From the IMG/VR virus record IMGVR_UViG_3300023179_000543, positions 1 through 22,795 of that record: a stretch of DNA of 22,795 nt; one strand, 5' to 3'. This document shows positions 1 through 7,118 of this stretch, one piece after another (position 1 is the stretch's first letter; every line of letters begins with the position of its first letter). Under the pieces are notes generated by a model. It made no database searches and was not told the DNA's origin. It saw only the letters and a list, made by a program, of their open reading frames with translations. Source of the stretch: a virus. The position numbers and the translations under genes are program-made.

Positions 1-29
1 CCGGTGCCGGGCTTGAGTCGGTCAGGCGA

Positions 30-284
30 TTAGGACATCAACACATCACGGTTTGCCGCGGCGTTGGTGCGAATCCAGATATTGACGGCCTCGATGCAGG
101 CAGCGCGGAAGCAGGTCTGGTCGAGCACCTTGCCGCTGCGGCTGAAGAGGCGATCCACGCGGTGGATGACGACGGTGCCGCCGTAGCACCGGGAGATGCG
201 ATCGGCCATGGCCCGTGTGTTGACCTTGGCCTTGATGACACCGGCGGCCACGACGATGTGGGTGTACTTCTTGGCGTTCTTCAT
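30..284 (-). CDS. Small basic protein, unknown function
   Basis: An 84-residue protein. The ATG at 284 has AGGAG 8 nt upstream and shares a 17-nt start region (one mismatch) with the gene starting at 619, which decides against the longer reading from 449. It is basic and mixed alpha/beta (YTHIVVAAGVIKAKVNTRAMADRISRCYGGTVVIHRVDRLFSRSGKVLDQTCFRAACIEAVNIW). Two cysteines near the C-terminus may be structural. No family is recognised. Bases 1-29 to its left hold no visible feature. Confidence 0.7.
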   Translation of the reverse strand: MKNAKKYTHIVVAAGVIKAKVNTRAMADRISRCYGGTVVIHRVDRLFSRSGKVLDQTCFRAACIEAVNIWIRTNAAANRDVLMS

Positions 285-296
285 CTTTGGGCTCCT
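280..296 (-). repeat. Start-associated repeat, left end, copy 1
   Basis: AGGAGCCCAAAGATGAA, spanning ribosome site and first codons of the gene starting at 284. Matches copy 2 in 16 of 17 bases. Confidence 0.6.
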
Positions 297-324
297 GAAC
301 CGCAGCACAATCGCTGCGGGGAAT

Positions 325-355
325 GCCAGCCCATCGGCTCTCGCCGGTGGGTGGC
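325..355 (-). other. Imperfect hairpin between the two left-end genes
   Basis: Arms 325-337 and 344-355 pair over 11 bp plus one G-U and a single bulged base. A second perfect 6-bp stem (arms 300-305 and 314-319, CCGCAG/CTGCGG) lies directly downstream. Neither is followed by a T-run. Together they fill most of the 89-nt gap and may attenuate or stabilise the transcript of the last gene. Confidence 0.4.
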
Positions 356-373
356 GTGGTCGGTCATCATCAA

Positions 374-619
374 TCAGCATTCGTCGATGGTCACGCCGTG
401 CTCGGCGGCGTATGCCTTGCCCGCGGCGGTGAATACCACGAACGTGCAACCATCATCGGTATGCGTCGTGATGAGTCCTGCCTTCTTGAGATCGGTCAGG
501 TTGCCGTTGCGAGCCTTGCTGCCAGCCACGTTGCCGCCGACCATCGGCATGCCGCACCAGTTGCAGGCATCGTCGGCGTATTCCATGAAGAGGTCGTGCG
601 ACTGTTGGGTGAGGTTCAT
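374..619 (-). CDS. Small winged-helix-like regulator candidate
   Basis: An 81-residue protein with AAGGAG 9 nt before its ATG at 619. Residues 9-24 carry a CNWCG pair that could bind metal. Residues 38-76 (GNLTDLKKAGLITTHTDDGCTFVVFTAAGKAYAAEHG) have the form of the second half of a winged helix: a recognition helix, LKKAGLI, a wing with TFVVFT, and a C-terminal helix (GKAYAAEHG). This is the pattern of MarR-like and other small wHTH proteins, though the first helices are not clear. An intergenic palindrome lies upstream and could be its own target; that is inference. The next gene lies 89 nt further on. Confidence 0.65.
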   Translation of the reverse strand: MNLTQQSHDLFMEYADDACNWCGMPMVGGNVAGSKARNGNLTDLKKAGLITTHTDDGCTFVVFTAAGKAYAAEHGVTIDEC

Positions 620-631
620 CTTCGGGCTCCT
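615..631 (-). repeat. Start-associated repeat, left end, copy 2
   Basis: AGGAGCCCGAAGATGAA at the start of the winged-helix-like gene, differing from copy 1 at one base, although the encoded proteins are unrelated after the first residues. Confidence 0.6.
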
Positions 632-777
632 TCGGGTCGTGCTTCGCGGGGCTCGTTGCCCCACTGGTATACCAGTATATCGGCACGATGCCCCGTTCGG
701 TACACTTTCCTATCACGATTTCGGGCAGAATTTCACAAACCTATACCACAGCGGGCTTTAGTCGCAGGTTCTGGACG
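620..777 (-). promoter_or_regulatory. Intergenic promoter region of the left-end genes
   Basis: A 158-nt non-coding stretch between the Cys-rich gene and the winged-helix-like gene, notably more A+T-rich than its surroundings. The best -10 match is TATACT (679-674 on the minus strand); its -35 region (TACCGA) is poor. A second weak pair is TTGTGA (738-733), 17 nt, TGATAG (715-710). The palindrome at 663-676 overlaps the TATACT box. I infer a regulated promoter for the two left-end genes. Confidence 0.4.
663..676. promoter_or_regulatory. Perfect 14-bp palindrome, operator candidate
   Basis: ACTGGTATACCAGT is a perfect inverted repeat that overlaps the possible TATACT -10 box by 3 bases, 44 nt before the winged-helix-like gene. 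The form suits a dimeric repressor or activator site. I found no second copy in the window. Confidence 0.5.
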
Positions 778-1206
778 TTATCGGGCGGACCTGACCTCGG
801 CCCAGTCGGCCAAGAACGCCGCGAGACGAGCCCGGATGAGCCCGACGCCCTCGAGCCACGGCTCGAGCACGGGCCCGAGCCAAGAGGCCTTGATCGCCGC
901 GATACAGCCGCAGCCGTCAAGGTGCCTCGGCTCGCGGCCGAGGTCCCAGACCAGCCGCCACCGCAAGGGCTCGGGAACGCCGAGCCACCGCAGGCCCCAC
1001 CACACCACGATGCCGTCGGCGTCAGGGTGACGTCCAAGCGGGCACACCGCATCGCTCGCGGTCGCCTGCAAGATGTCCTTGCCGCTGATGGTGCAGGCCA
1101 CGACGCCGACGCCGTCGCGTTCTCCGTGCGGGCACAGATGGCACATGGCCGCCTTGCTGGCGAGCGATGGTGACGGCTTGGACTTGGCGTTGCATCCGCA
1201 AGGCAT
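778..1206 (-). CDS. Cysteine-rich protein with metal-binding-like motifs
   Basis: A 142-residue protein starting in the TGATG overlap with the large Cys-rich gene, so both are probably made together. Cys positions are 3, 5, 22, 25, 38, 55, 99 and 101. The C-x-C and C-x-x-C spacing (PCGC, CHLC, then VACTI and VCPLG) suggests one or two zinc or iron sites. The middle (GIVVWWGLRWLGVPEPLRWRLVWDL) is aromatic-rich, and the C-terminus (EGVGLIRARLAAFLADWAEV) is an amphipathic helix. I believe similar small proteins occur in planctomycete genomes, but could not check. Function is unknown; coupling to the upstream gene suggests a common structure. Confidence 0.7.
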   Translation of the reverse strand: MPCGCNAKSKPSPSLASKAAMCHLCPHGERDGVGVVACTISGKDILQATASDAVCPLGRHPDADGIVVWWGLRWLGVPEPLRWRLVWDLGREPRHLDGCGCIAAIKASWLGPVLEPWLEGVGLIRARLAAFLADWAEVRSAR

Positions 1207-2588
1207 CAGAGAATGTCCGTTGAGCGTGTTCGATTGCGGCCGCCTGGCGGTGCCACCACCACGCGAGTCGGAGGCTGTGCCCGGCAGTCGCCGTAGTACG
1301 CGGTGCGGTCGAGCACCGTCACGTTGACGCGATCGGTGTATGAGTACTGCTCTCGCCGTATCAACTTGCCGACGGCTTCCGGGCACGACTGATCCACGCC
1401 AAATCCACCGTATGGAGGCCAGCACAACCTAGCAAGGTCATTGGGATCCGCAGCGGCGTGTCGGTATTCGGTTCGGCTCGTCCAAGTTTTCTCTGCTCCT
1501 CCGCATGACCACGAATACTGAACGGTGCGCCACGTTTCTCTGATGACGCAGCCATCGTGAACGCGTTCGTATGCCGGTTCATTTGGGCACTCTTCAAGTC
1601 TTGGTCCACGAGATGGACCTGCGAAGATGCAAGGTTGCGTGTCACTGTCATATCCGCTCTCGTCGTTGATTGGCCTCTCCGTGTATTGCAAACATGCATT
1701 AGGCCAATCGGTGCCGCAGCCGCGTCCATCAGGCAAAATCTCCTCTGGATATTTGCAGTATTGACGTGAGAAGCCGAATCGTTGAAATGAGTACTGGGCT
1801 CGTGCGGTTCCGCGCGTCGCCGGTTGATCTGGATCGCCTTCCTCGCGGTAGCACTTGCGGCACGTGCCGTCATAGATGTACGACTCGTTGGTGCGTTCAA
1901 ACAGAATCAATCGTTCCGGAAGGCACGCCGGAATAATGCACCATTGCAACTGCGGCGGCCAATCGGGAGGATAAGTGCCCGGTCGCGTTCCGTGCTCGAC
2001 TTCAAAGATCTCGAGCGTTGATGAACTGCTGTAGGTTCGATAGATTCTGGCATGAGTGCCGTAGTTGCACAGCGTGTATGTGTCGCTTGGGCCCGGGTAT
2101 CTTGAGCCGGTCCATTCGTCGCATCGTCCACCGTGGTACAACTTGATGCAGCAATCGACGGGCTCGCATTCCGGACACTCTCCGGGCAGCGAATCGCAAG
2201 CGTTGAGCAGGCCTCCCTCTTCTCGATCGACGTACGGCAAGCATCTCGCAGTGCGTGCCTGCTCTTCAGTCAACAGGACGATTTCGGATGGATCGTCGTA
2301 CCGGCTTTCGCATGGTGGATCGCCCAAGCACCGATAGAAGCATTCGTTGAAGCCGTCGAACTTGAACTTCGCCTCTTGATCTGGCGGATGGTCGCCGCAG
2401 TCGATGCCACGGATGTGCGCGTCATAGTGTGCACGCGTCATCTTGACGACTGGGTATCCGTCGCAGCAGTCGGCAAAGTAGACGAACTCTTCGCCGGGCC
2501 CACAGCAGCACGGCGCACCGTTGGCATCGGTGACTAACTTGCGATCGTTGGCGCTCAGTCGCCGGTCTTGTGCGATCAGTTTCGCCAA
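1206..2588 (-). CDS. Very cysteine-rich 460-residue virion protein candidate
   Basis: Starts at TTG 2588, 15 nt after the previous stop; no ATG occurs before residue 50 and the ribosome site is weak, so the exact start is uncertain. It has 31 Cys (6.7 percent), including APCCCG at 26-30, DCCDG at 40-44, CPECEPVDCC at 138-147 and CRKC at 243-246. Tyr and Arg are also abundant. Three similar strand modules end in Q-Y-S-aromatic near 265, 357 and 414. There is no signal peptide or membrane segment. Proteins with PCCCG starts appear in planctomycete-type phages in my recollection; this was not checked. Gene order next to fibres suggests a host-contact structure with many disulphides or metal sites. 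It overlaps the next gene by one base (TGATG). Confidence 0.72.
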   Translation of the reverse strand: MAKLIAQDRRLSANDRKLVTDANGAPCCCGPGEEFVYFADCCDGYPVVKMTRAHYDAHIRGIDCGDHPPDQEAKFKFDGFNECFYRCLGDPPCESRYDDPSEIVLLTEEQARTARCLPYVDREEGGLLNACDSLPGECPECEPVDCCIKLYHGGRCDEWTGSRYPGPSDTYTLCNYGTHARIYRTYSSSSTLEIFEVEHGTRPGTYPPDWPPQLQWCIIPACLPERLILFERTNESYIYDGTCRKCYREEGDPDQPATRGTARAQYSFQRFGFSRQYCKYPEEILPDGRGCGTDWPNACLQYTERPINDESGYDSDTQPCIFAGPSRGPRLEECPNEPAYERVHDGCVIRETWRTVQYSWSCGGAEKTWTSRTEYRHAAADPNDLARLCWPPYGGFGVDQSCPEAVGKLIRREQYSYTDRVNVTVLDRTAYYGDCRAQPPTRVVVAPPGGRNRTRSTDIL

Positions 2589-2603
2589 GGTTGTGTCTCT
2601 AGG

Positions 2604-3524
2604 TCAGTTCAGGCCATCGGCACCGGGCCCGATCGGATTGCGAGTCGTGATCGTCAGGTACTTCGACGGAATGATGGTGCATGACGGCGCATCCTCCACC
2701 AGCGTGATGATCATCGGGCGAGCGAGCCGCGAGAAGTCGATGGTGCCGCCGAGTGCGAGCAGGTTCGTGATGCCTGCCGTCGGGGTATCGGGGTTGCCCG
2801 CGTTGAGCACCGTCGTCGTGCCGCCGGTCACGGTCATGGCCGAGATGTTGCGGCTGCCGGCGTCGATGGTCACGGCTCCGCCCGCGACGTGCAGGCCTTC
2901 GGTCCGGCTGCCAGCGGTGATCGTCGTGCCTTGGATACCACGCTTGAGCAGGTGCTGTCCGCCGGTGATCGTCAGTGCGTGAATGTCGTTCGTGCCGCCG
3001 CTGTTCACGATGTCGATCGTGCTCGTGCCGCCAGTGAACACCCAGCGGTAGTTTGCGACGCTGCCGACATTCTGGTTGATGATGACTCGGCCCGCGGTCA
3101 ACTCGAGCCGACGCACCGAGCACGTGCCGGTCACGTAGAGAGAGCCCGCCCCGTTGACTTGTAGGTAGTGGACCTCGTCGTTGGCCGACGCGTTCTCGGC
3201 GGTGTAGTACAGGGTGCCGCCGCTGGCCTCGTACCGGACTCGCGGCAACTGCGTGATCTGCGAGAAGAGCGAGTTGCGAGTCTGGAAGGCGAGGCTGCCG
3301 CTGGTGCCGCCCGCGATGTTGCCCGCGAAGCCCGGCGAGATGTCCAGATACTTGATGCCGTTGGTCAGGCTCGTCCACGTGATGTCGCTGGTGATGGCCT
3401 GCGTGCCGGTCTGAATGAGCAGTTCGGCGTCGTCAACGATGCCTGAGCCCGCGGCACCTCCGAGGGTTTTCCAGTTGCCCGAGGCGAGTGACGTGGCGCC
3501 GGTGTTGAGAAGTTCGATTGCCAT
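2604..3524 (-). CDS. Repetitive beta-rich virion protein, possible beta-helix
   Basis: A 306-residue protein with AAGGAA 9 nt before its ATG. It is rich in Thr, Gly, Ile and Ser and consists of short repeated strands with turns (for example LYVTGTCSVRRLELTAGRVIINQNVGS, ALTITGGQHLLKRGIQGTTITAGSRTEGLHVAGGAVTIDAGSRNISAMTVTGG). The repeated T-I-T-G-G and V-T-G-G-T turns look like a right-handed beta-helix, as in many tail-spike or fibre proteins. No catalytic pair is evident, so a depolymerase activity is not supported. The position after the collagen fibre module supports a second fibre or spike, but the exact role is inference. Its stop is 15 nt before the next start. Confidence 0.7.
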   Translation of the reverse strand: MAIELLNTGATSLASGNWKTLGGAAGSGIVDDAELLIQTGTQAITSDITWTSLTNGIKYLDISPGFAGNIAGGTSGSLAFQTRNSLFSQITQLPRVRYEASGGTLYYTAENASANDEVHYLQVNGAGSLYVTGTCSVRRLELTAGRVIINQNVGSVANYRWVFTGGTSTIDIVNSGGTNDIHALTITGGQHLLKRGIQGTTITAGSRTEGLHVAGGAVTIDAGSRNISAMTVTGGTTTVLNAGNPDTPTAGITNLLALGGTIDFSRLARPMIITLVEDAPSCTIIPSKYLTITTRNPIGPGADGLN

Positions 3525-3544
3525 TGGTGATTCCTTGGTGCTGT

Positions 3545-3557
3545 GTCAGTGTACCCG
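3545..3557 (-). promoter_or_regulatory. 13-bp element CGGGTACACTGAC, copy 4
   Basis: Exact copy on the minus strand, beginning directly after the TAA of the small fibre-associated gene and 20 nt before the next ATG. It occupies most of the short gap between the two genes. Confidence 0.65.
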
Positions 3558-3908
3558 TTAGATGGTGTCGGCTACGCGGAACACCTCGTCAACCTGTGCC
3601 GGTGTCAGGGCGAGGACTTGGCCGACCGCGGCCACGAGCGGGTGATCGCGTCGGATGCTGACGCTGTAGAGCCACATGGTTTCGGCGTCGTCCTGCTCGT
3701 CGCTTGGCAGCGAACCGATGACGGCGGCCACGGTGGCGTCGAGGGCCGCGTTGGTGACGCCGTGGAGCCGACGCAATGCCACGCGGATCGTCGCAGGCGA
3801 TGCGGCCTCGGGCACAGGCTCGAGGATGCCGTCATCATAATCGGCGATGATGTTGTTGTTGGGCTTTGTCGGGTCGTACCCGCCGATGCCGTAGATGATG
3901 TTTCGCAT
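3558..3908 (-). CDS. Small fibre-associated protein
   Basis: A 116-residue acidic helical protein starting 2 nt after the fibre gene stop. The C-terminal half (QDDAETMWLYSVSIRRDHPLVAAVGQVLALTPAQVDEVFRVADTI) matches the general style of small proteins encoded after phage tail fibres: a W-L-Y-S-V-S-I-R-R-HPLV stretch, then LALT-AQVDEVFRVA. Such genes often code for fibre chaperones or tail tip proteins. The N-terminal 30 residues (GYDPTKPNNNIIADYDDG) are polar and loose. The exact role is inferred from position. Its TAA stop is followed directly by a copy of the 13-bp element. Confidence 0.7.
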   Translation of the reverse strand: MRNIIYGIGGYDPTKPNNNIIADYDDGILEPVPEAASPATIRVALRRLHGVTNAALDATVAAVIGSLPSDEQDDAETMWLYSVSIRRDHPLVAAVGQVLALTPAQVDEVFRVADTI

Positions 3909-3910
3909 GG

Positions 3911-5902
3911 TCAGACTCGAATCCAGATTGCCTGCGCGACATACCCATACTGCTGTGCAGCATCGGCAGGATCGGGAAGCCCCGCGGATCTGTCGGTCAG
4001 GCTGTGATATGCCATGACGATCGAATCGCTGGCGGGATCTCCGATCTGAGTTGGCATCCAGTAGTTGTTTCCGTATGCGGTGTAGCCTCGCCAGGTCGCC
4101 GCTGTGGTGCTGACGCTGCAGCAGAGCCAATACCAACCGGCATCGAGCGATTGCGAGATGGTGATGCTGTGCGTTGCCGTTCCTGTCGCACTGGTAAAGG
4201 TAAATCCGCCGGCATCCAACTTCCGCGTCCCGGGCTTGCCGTTGCTGTCGTTGTAGATTCCAAGCCTGCCATTGGCCGTTCCAACGACCGAGGTTGTGGC
4301 GATGGTTCTCACGGCGATGCGATCGACGGTGACGGTTCTGCCGATCCAGATCGGTTGGTAGGTCGTGCCGACGGAGAGCGTTCTTGTGCCCATGTCGCCG
4401 GGCATTCGCATCCATGATGATCCGCCGATAGGAGATGTGCATGCTCCACCGCTCACTCCTGCAGGTCCAGTCGGACCAGTCGGACCAGTCGGACCTCCGC
4501 TTGGACCAGTCGCGCCGGTCGGTCCGGTTGGTCCTGTCGCTCCGGTATCGCCCTTTTGGGCGATCAGCGTCCAGTACGTTGGAGATGACGGCGGAATGTT
4601 GTTTGTAGATGTAGCGATGCAGACATACGAGGACCCCTGATACGTCACGACGTCATTTGGATCGTATGTTGCGGCACTCAGCCATGATGCCGACCAAGTC
4701 AACGATGTTCCTGCGGGACCTGTCGGACCTGTCGCACCCGTTGGACCAGTAGCACCAACAGGACCAGTTGCGCCGGTCGGCCCAGTTGCACCGGTTGGTC
4801 CGGTTGCTCCTGTTGCACCATTGGCACCCGTTGGTCCAGTTGGTCCTGTCGCACCGGTCGGTCCCGTCGCACCAGCCGGGCCGGTCGCACCCGTGGGTCC
4901 GGTCGCCCCCGTCGGTCCTGTCGCTCCTGTGAGGCCCGTAGCCCCGGCAGGACCTGTTGCGCCGGTTGGTCCGGTCGCACCTGTTGCGCCAGTTGGTCCG
5001 GTCGCACCTGCTGGTCCTGTTGCGCCAGTTGGTCCAGTAGGACCAGTTGGGCCACCGATTGAATTTGCAACCTGCGTTACGGTCAAGATGATGCTCGGCG
5101 TAGCCGGTCGCGTCGGGCCGGTTGCCGCTGCCATGGCGTCGATCTTGACGTCCGAGTCCGTGGCCGACATGACGATCTCGAAGTAGTCGCCGCTCGCCAC
5201 CGTCGCCACGTAGTTCCAAGCCGCGACATACCCAGCGTTGTTGCCAGCAATCTCGTAGTCGGTATTGCTCCTCGGCACGTCAACGCCATTGAGGCGGAAC
5301 CAGATACTCACGGTTTCGTCGCCGCCAGCGGTGTGCCGCAACTGGGCCGAGAACTGGAAGTTGTACGTGCCCGCATTGCCGATCACCACGCGGCTTGTCG
5401 GCGTGCCGATGCTGACGCCGCTGGCCTCCTCGGTCGTGTTGTACGTGATCGCCGTTGCCGTCGCGTTGCCGATAGTCTGATCGCTGCTGTCGCTGAACAC
5501 GCCGTACCAGCCGCGACCGCCCAAGGCCGTCGGCACCTCCACCACGTCGCCGGTCATGCCGAGCACCGTCAACTTGTACTCGGCAGTGCCGCTCGTAGTC
5601 GTCACCTGAAATCGCACGTACCTGATGCCGGCCACGTAGATCGGTTCCTTCAGTCCGATCGTGGTGTACTCCACCGCACCCTGCGGCATCGGGCTCCAGG
5701 TCTCGTTGTCGTTGCTGCCCTGGACGCTGATGATGCCCGCAGCCGCGGCGTCGAGCGGCGTCGAGATCTGTGCCCGGATCGCGGCGTACTGGCTCACGTC
5801 ATAGACGAGGCCGCTGCTGATGTTCGACACCATCTGGGCGGCGTCGAACTGCGACACGCCGTTGGTGTTGATCGGCACGAGAATGTCGGTGCGGTACGGC
5901 AT
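3911..5902 (-). CDS. Collagen-like tail fibre / receptor-binding protein
   Basis: A 663-residue fibre. Residues 1 to about 125 are a beta-rich base domain; 130-258 look like a jelly-roll domain ([28 protein letters not shown]... [18 protein letters not shown]). Residues 284-399 are a collagen-like GPTGATG repeat. Residues 400-449 hold a carbohydrate-binding-like insert ([41 protein letters not shown], in the style of small chitin-binding modules). Residues 451-486 are a second collagen block. Residues 490-663 form a beta-rich head ([27 protein letters not shown]) that probably binds the host. The next gene starts 2 nt later. Fibres of this plan attach to the tail and recognise the cell surface. 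Confidence 0.88.
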   Translation of the reverse strand: MPYRTDILVPINTNGVSQFDAAQMVSNISSGLVYDVSQYAAIRAQISTPLDAAAAGIISVQGSNDNETWSPMPQGAVEYTTIGLKEPIYVAGIRYVRFQVTTTSGTAEYKLTVLGMTGDVVEVPTALGGRGWYGVFSDSSDQTIGNATATAITYNTTEEASGVSIGTPTSRVVIGNAGTYNFQFSAQLRHTAGGDETVSIWFRLNGVDVPRSNTDYEIAGNNAGYVAAWNYVATVASGDYFEIVMSATDSDVKIDAMAAATGPTRPATPSIILTVTQVANSIGGPTGPTGPTGATGPAGATGPTGATGATGPTGATGPAGATGLTGATGPTGATGPTGATGPAGATGPTGATGPTGPTGANGATGATGPTGATGPTGATGPVGATGPTGATGPTGPAGTSLTWSASWLSAATYDPNDVVTYQGSSYVCIATSTNNIPPSSPTYWTLIAQKGDTGATGPTGPTGATGPSGGPTGPTGPTGPAGVSGGACTSPIGGSSWMRMPGDMGTRTLSVGTTYQPIWIGRTVTVDRIAVRTIATTSVVGTANGRLGIYNDSNGKPGTRKLDAGGFTFTSATGTATHSITISQSLDAGWYWLCCSVSTTAATWRGYTAYGNNYWMPTQIGDPASDSIVMAYHSLTDRSAGLPDPADAAQQYGYVAQAIWIRV
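4445..4552 (-). repeat. Collagen-like coding repeat, block 2
   Basis: A shorter Gly-X-Y stretch (fibre residues 451-486), separated from block 1 by the carbohydrate-binding-like insert. A single extra Gly after GPSG (residue 470) interrupts the register. Confidence 0.8.
4706..5053 (-). repeat. Collagen-like coding repeat, block 1
   Basis: 116 residues of Gly-X-Y triplets, almost all GPT and GAT (fibre residues 284-399). The DNA is a degenerate nine-base repeat. The triplets would fold as a collagen triple helix and therefore trimerise the fibre. Confidence 0.9.
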
Positions 5903-5905
5903 GGC

Positions 5906-6295
5906 TTATTGCTCTGGCGTTGCTGGAGTCGATTCTTGCCCGCTTCCCGGCTGAACGGCGATCGCCGTGGTGATGCGGCGAATCCGCAGGATTTCTTCCG
6001 GCACGTCAAGGCCAGTGCTCGGCACGCCACCGCAGTTTGCAAACGCTGGGTATTCTATGAAGTGCCACTGAATGCGGTTCGATGACACGGTGCCGATCAC
6101 GATGTCGCCGGGCGCCAGCGGAATAATGTCAAGCGTGGGCGGCCATCGGCGAATCGGTACCTGCCTCTCGAGCCGATACACGCCTTCCACTTGCGGATCA
6201 TGCACGGCGATGGTGTACCAGATGTTGACGGCTCTATCAGGATTGTTGCCCTGAACCGAATGAATCCTGCCGAGGATGAGTCGAGGGTCTGCCAT
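5906..6295 (-). CDS. Small tail protein, unknown
   Basis: A 129-residue protein. The ATG at 6295 follows the previous stop by one base. It has a beta-rich start (RLILGRIHSVQGN), an IWYTIAVHD strand, and LDIIPLAPGDIVIGTVSSNRIQWHFIEYPAFANCG, followed by a Pro/Thr/Gln-rich tail. The middle reads like a small OB- or SH3-like barrel, as in baseplate hub or tip proteins, but this is a weak resemblance. It sits between the distal tail gene and the collagen-like fibre, so a role at the tail tip or fibre base is plausible. I see no other clue to function. Confidence 0.6.
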   Translation of the reverse strand: MADPRLILGRIHSVQGNNPDRAVNIWYTIAVHDPQVEGVYRLERQVPIRRWPPTLDIIPLAPGDIVIGTVSSNRIQWHFIEYPAFANCGGVPSTGLDVPEEILRIRRITTAIAVQPGSGQESTPATPEQ

Positions 6296-6296
6296 G

Positions 6297-7118
6297 TCAC
6301 AGGATCCGACTTGCACCGGGCAGGCTTCGCCAACCGTTGGCGACTGTCTCGTACACGTCTTGAATGAACGACTTGGGCAGATCGGTTTCTGGATCACCGT
6401 CCTGCACCACGGCGAAGATCGTATACGGAGGACGCACAGCAGGACCTTGGCAATACGAGATGAGCGGCGTTCCAGTTGGCGGCAGGTAGTCTGTCCCGTT
6501 GTCCACCACCCACGTGTAGTTGATGTCGTACGTGCCAGCGTCGTCAACCTGCGTGACAGTGCCGCCCTCAAAGTGATACAGGCGGTTGGCGATCTGGTGT
6601 AGTTTGTCGGTCTGCTCGGCGATGACGTCGAACTCGCGAACATTCGTCGTGGTCACGCGGACCTGCAATGGCCGCACAATGCGAGTCTCGGTCAGTTGCT
6701 TCTTAGCGACCTTCCATACAAGTTTCTCGAGGTCATTGCCGTTTACGTCGGTGTTGAGCACCTTTGATCTAACGCAGATTGGAATCTCCACCTGCACCTT
6801 GCGGCTTGCCCATCCCCAGTGGTACCAGGCCGGGGCGTCCTTGTTCGGAGCCCTCAACTCGATGAATCGGCCATCGGTAGAGTACTGGCAATCGATGACG
6901 CAAACGCCGTCGGTCTGTGACGTGATGTTGTAGCGGTCGAGCCGCAACTTCGGATCGTCCGGGTGCGTCGAGTTGAGCCGCGGAATGTCCGGCGACTGAA
7001 GAGCCGCGAACGGCTGCGCGGTTGCAACGACGAAACGACGGCTAGCGGTTCGCTTGCCGGTGCGATCCTCGCCAAACTGCTGAGCGAGTGCAAGGTCATA
7101 TCCGGGAAGTTGGCTCAT
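6297..7118 (-). CDS. Distal tail protein candidate, unknown family
   Basis: A 273-residue protein starting in an ATGA overlap after the tape measure candidate. The central part is beta-rich (GVCVIDCQYSTDGRFIELRAPN, KVQVEIPICVRSKVLN, RPLQVRVTTTNVREFDVIAEQTDKLHQIANRLYHFEGG). A C-terminal segment (YTIFAVVQDGDPETDLPKSFIQDVYETVANGW) looks helical. No catalytic motif or signal peptide is visible. Position after the tape measure suggests a baseplate or distal-tail role, but I do not recognise the family. It is followed by the next ATG one base after its own stop. Confidence 0.62.
   Translation of the reverse strand: MSQLPGYDLALAQQFGEDRTGKRTASRRFVVATAQPFAALQSPDIPRLNSTHPDDPKLRLDRYNITSQTDGVCVIDCQYSTDGRFIELRAPNKDAPAWYHWGWASRKVQVEIPICVRSKVLNTDVNGNDLEKLVWKVAKKQLTETRIVRPLQVRVTTTNVREFDVIAEQTDKLHQIANRLYHFEGGTVTQVDDAGTYDINYTWVVDNGTDYLPPTGTPLISYCQGPAVRPPYTIFAVVQDGDPETDLPKSFIQDVYETVANGWRSLPGASRIL

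Noticed and set aside
4445-5053. CRISPR-like regular repeats
   Set aside because: The repeats are in-frame Gly-X-Y codons without spacers of unique sequence.
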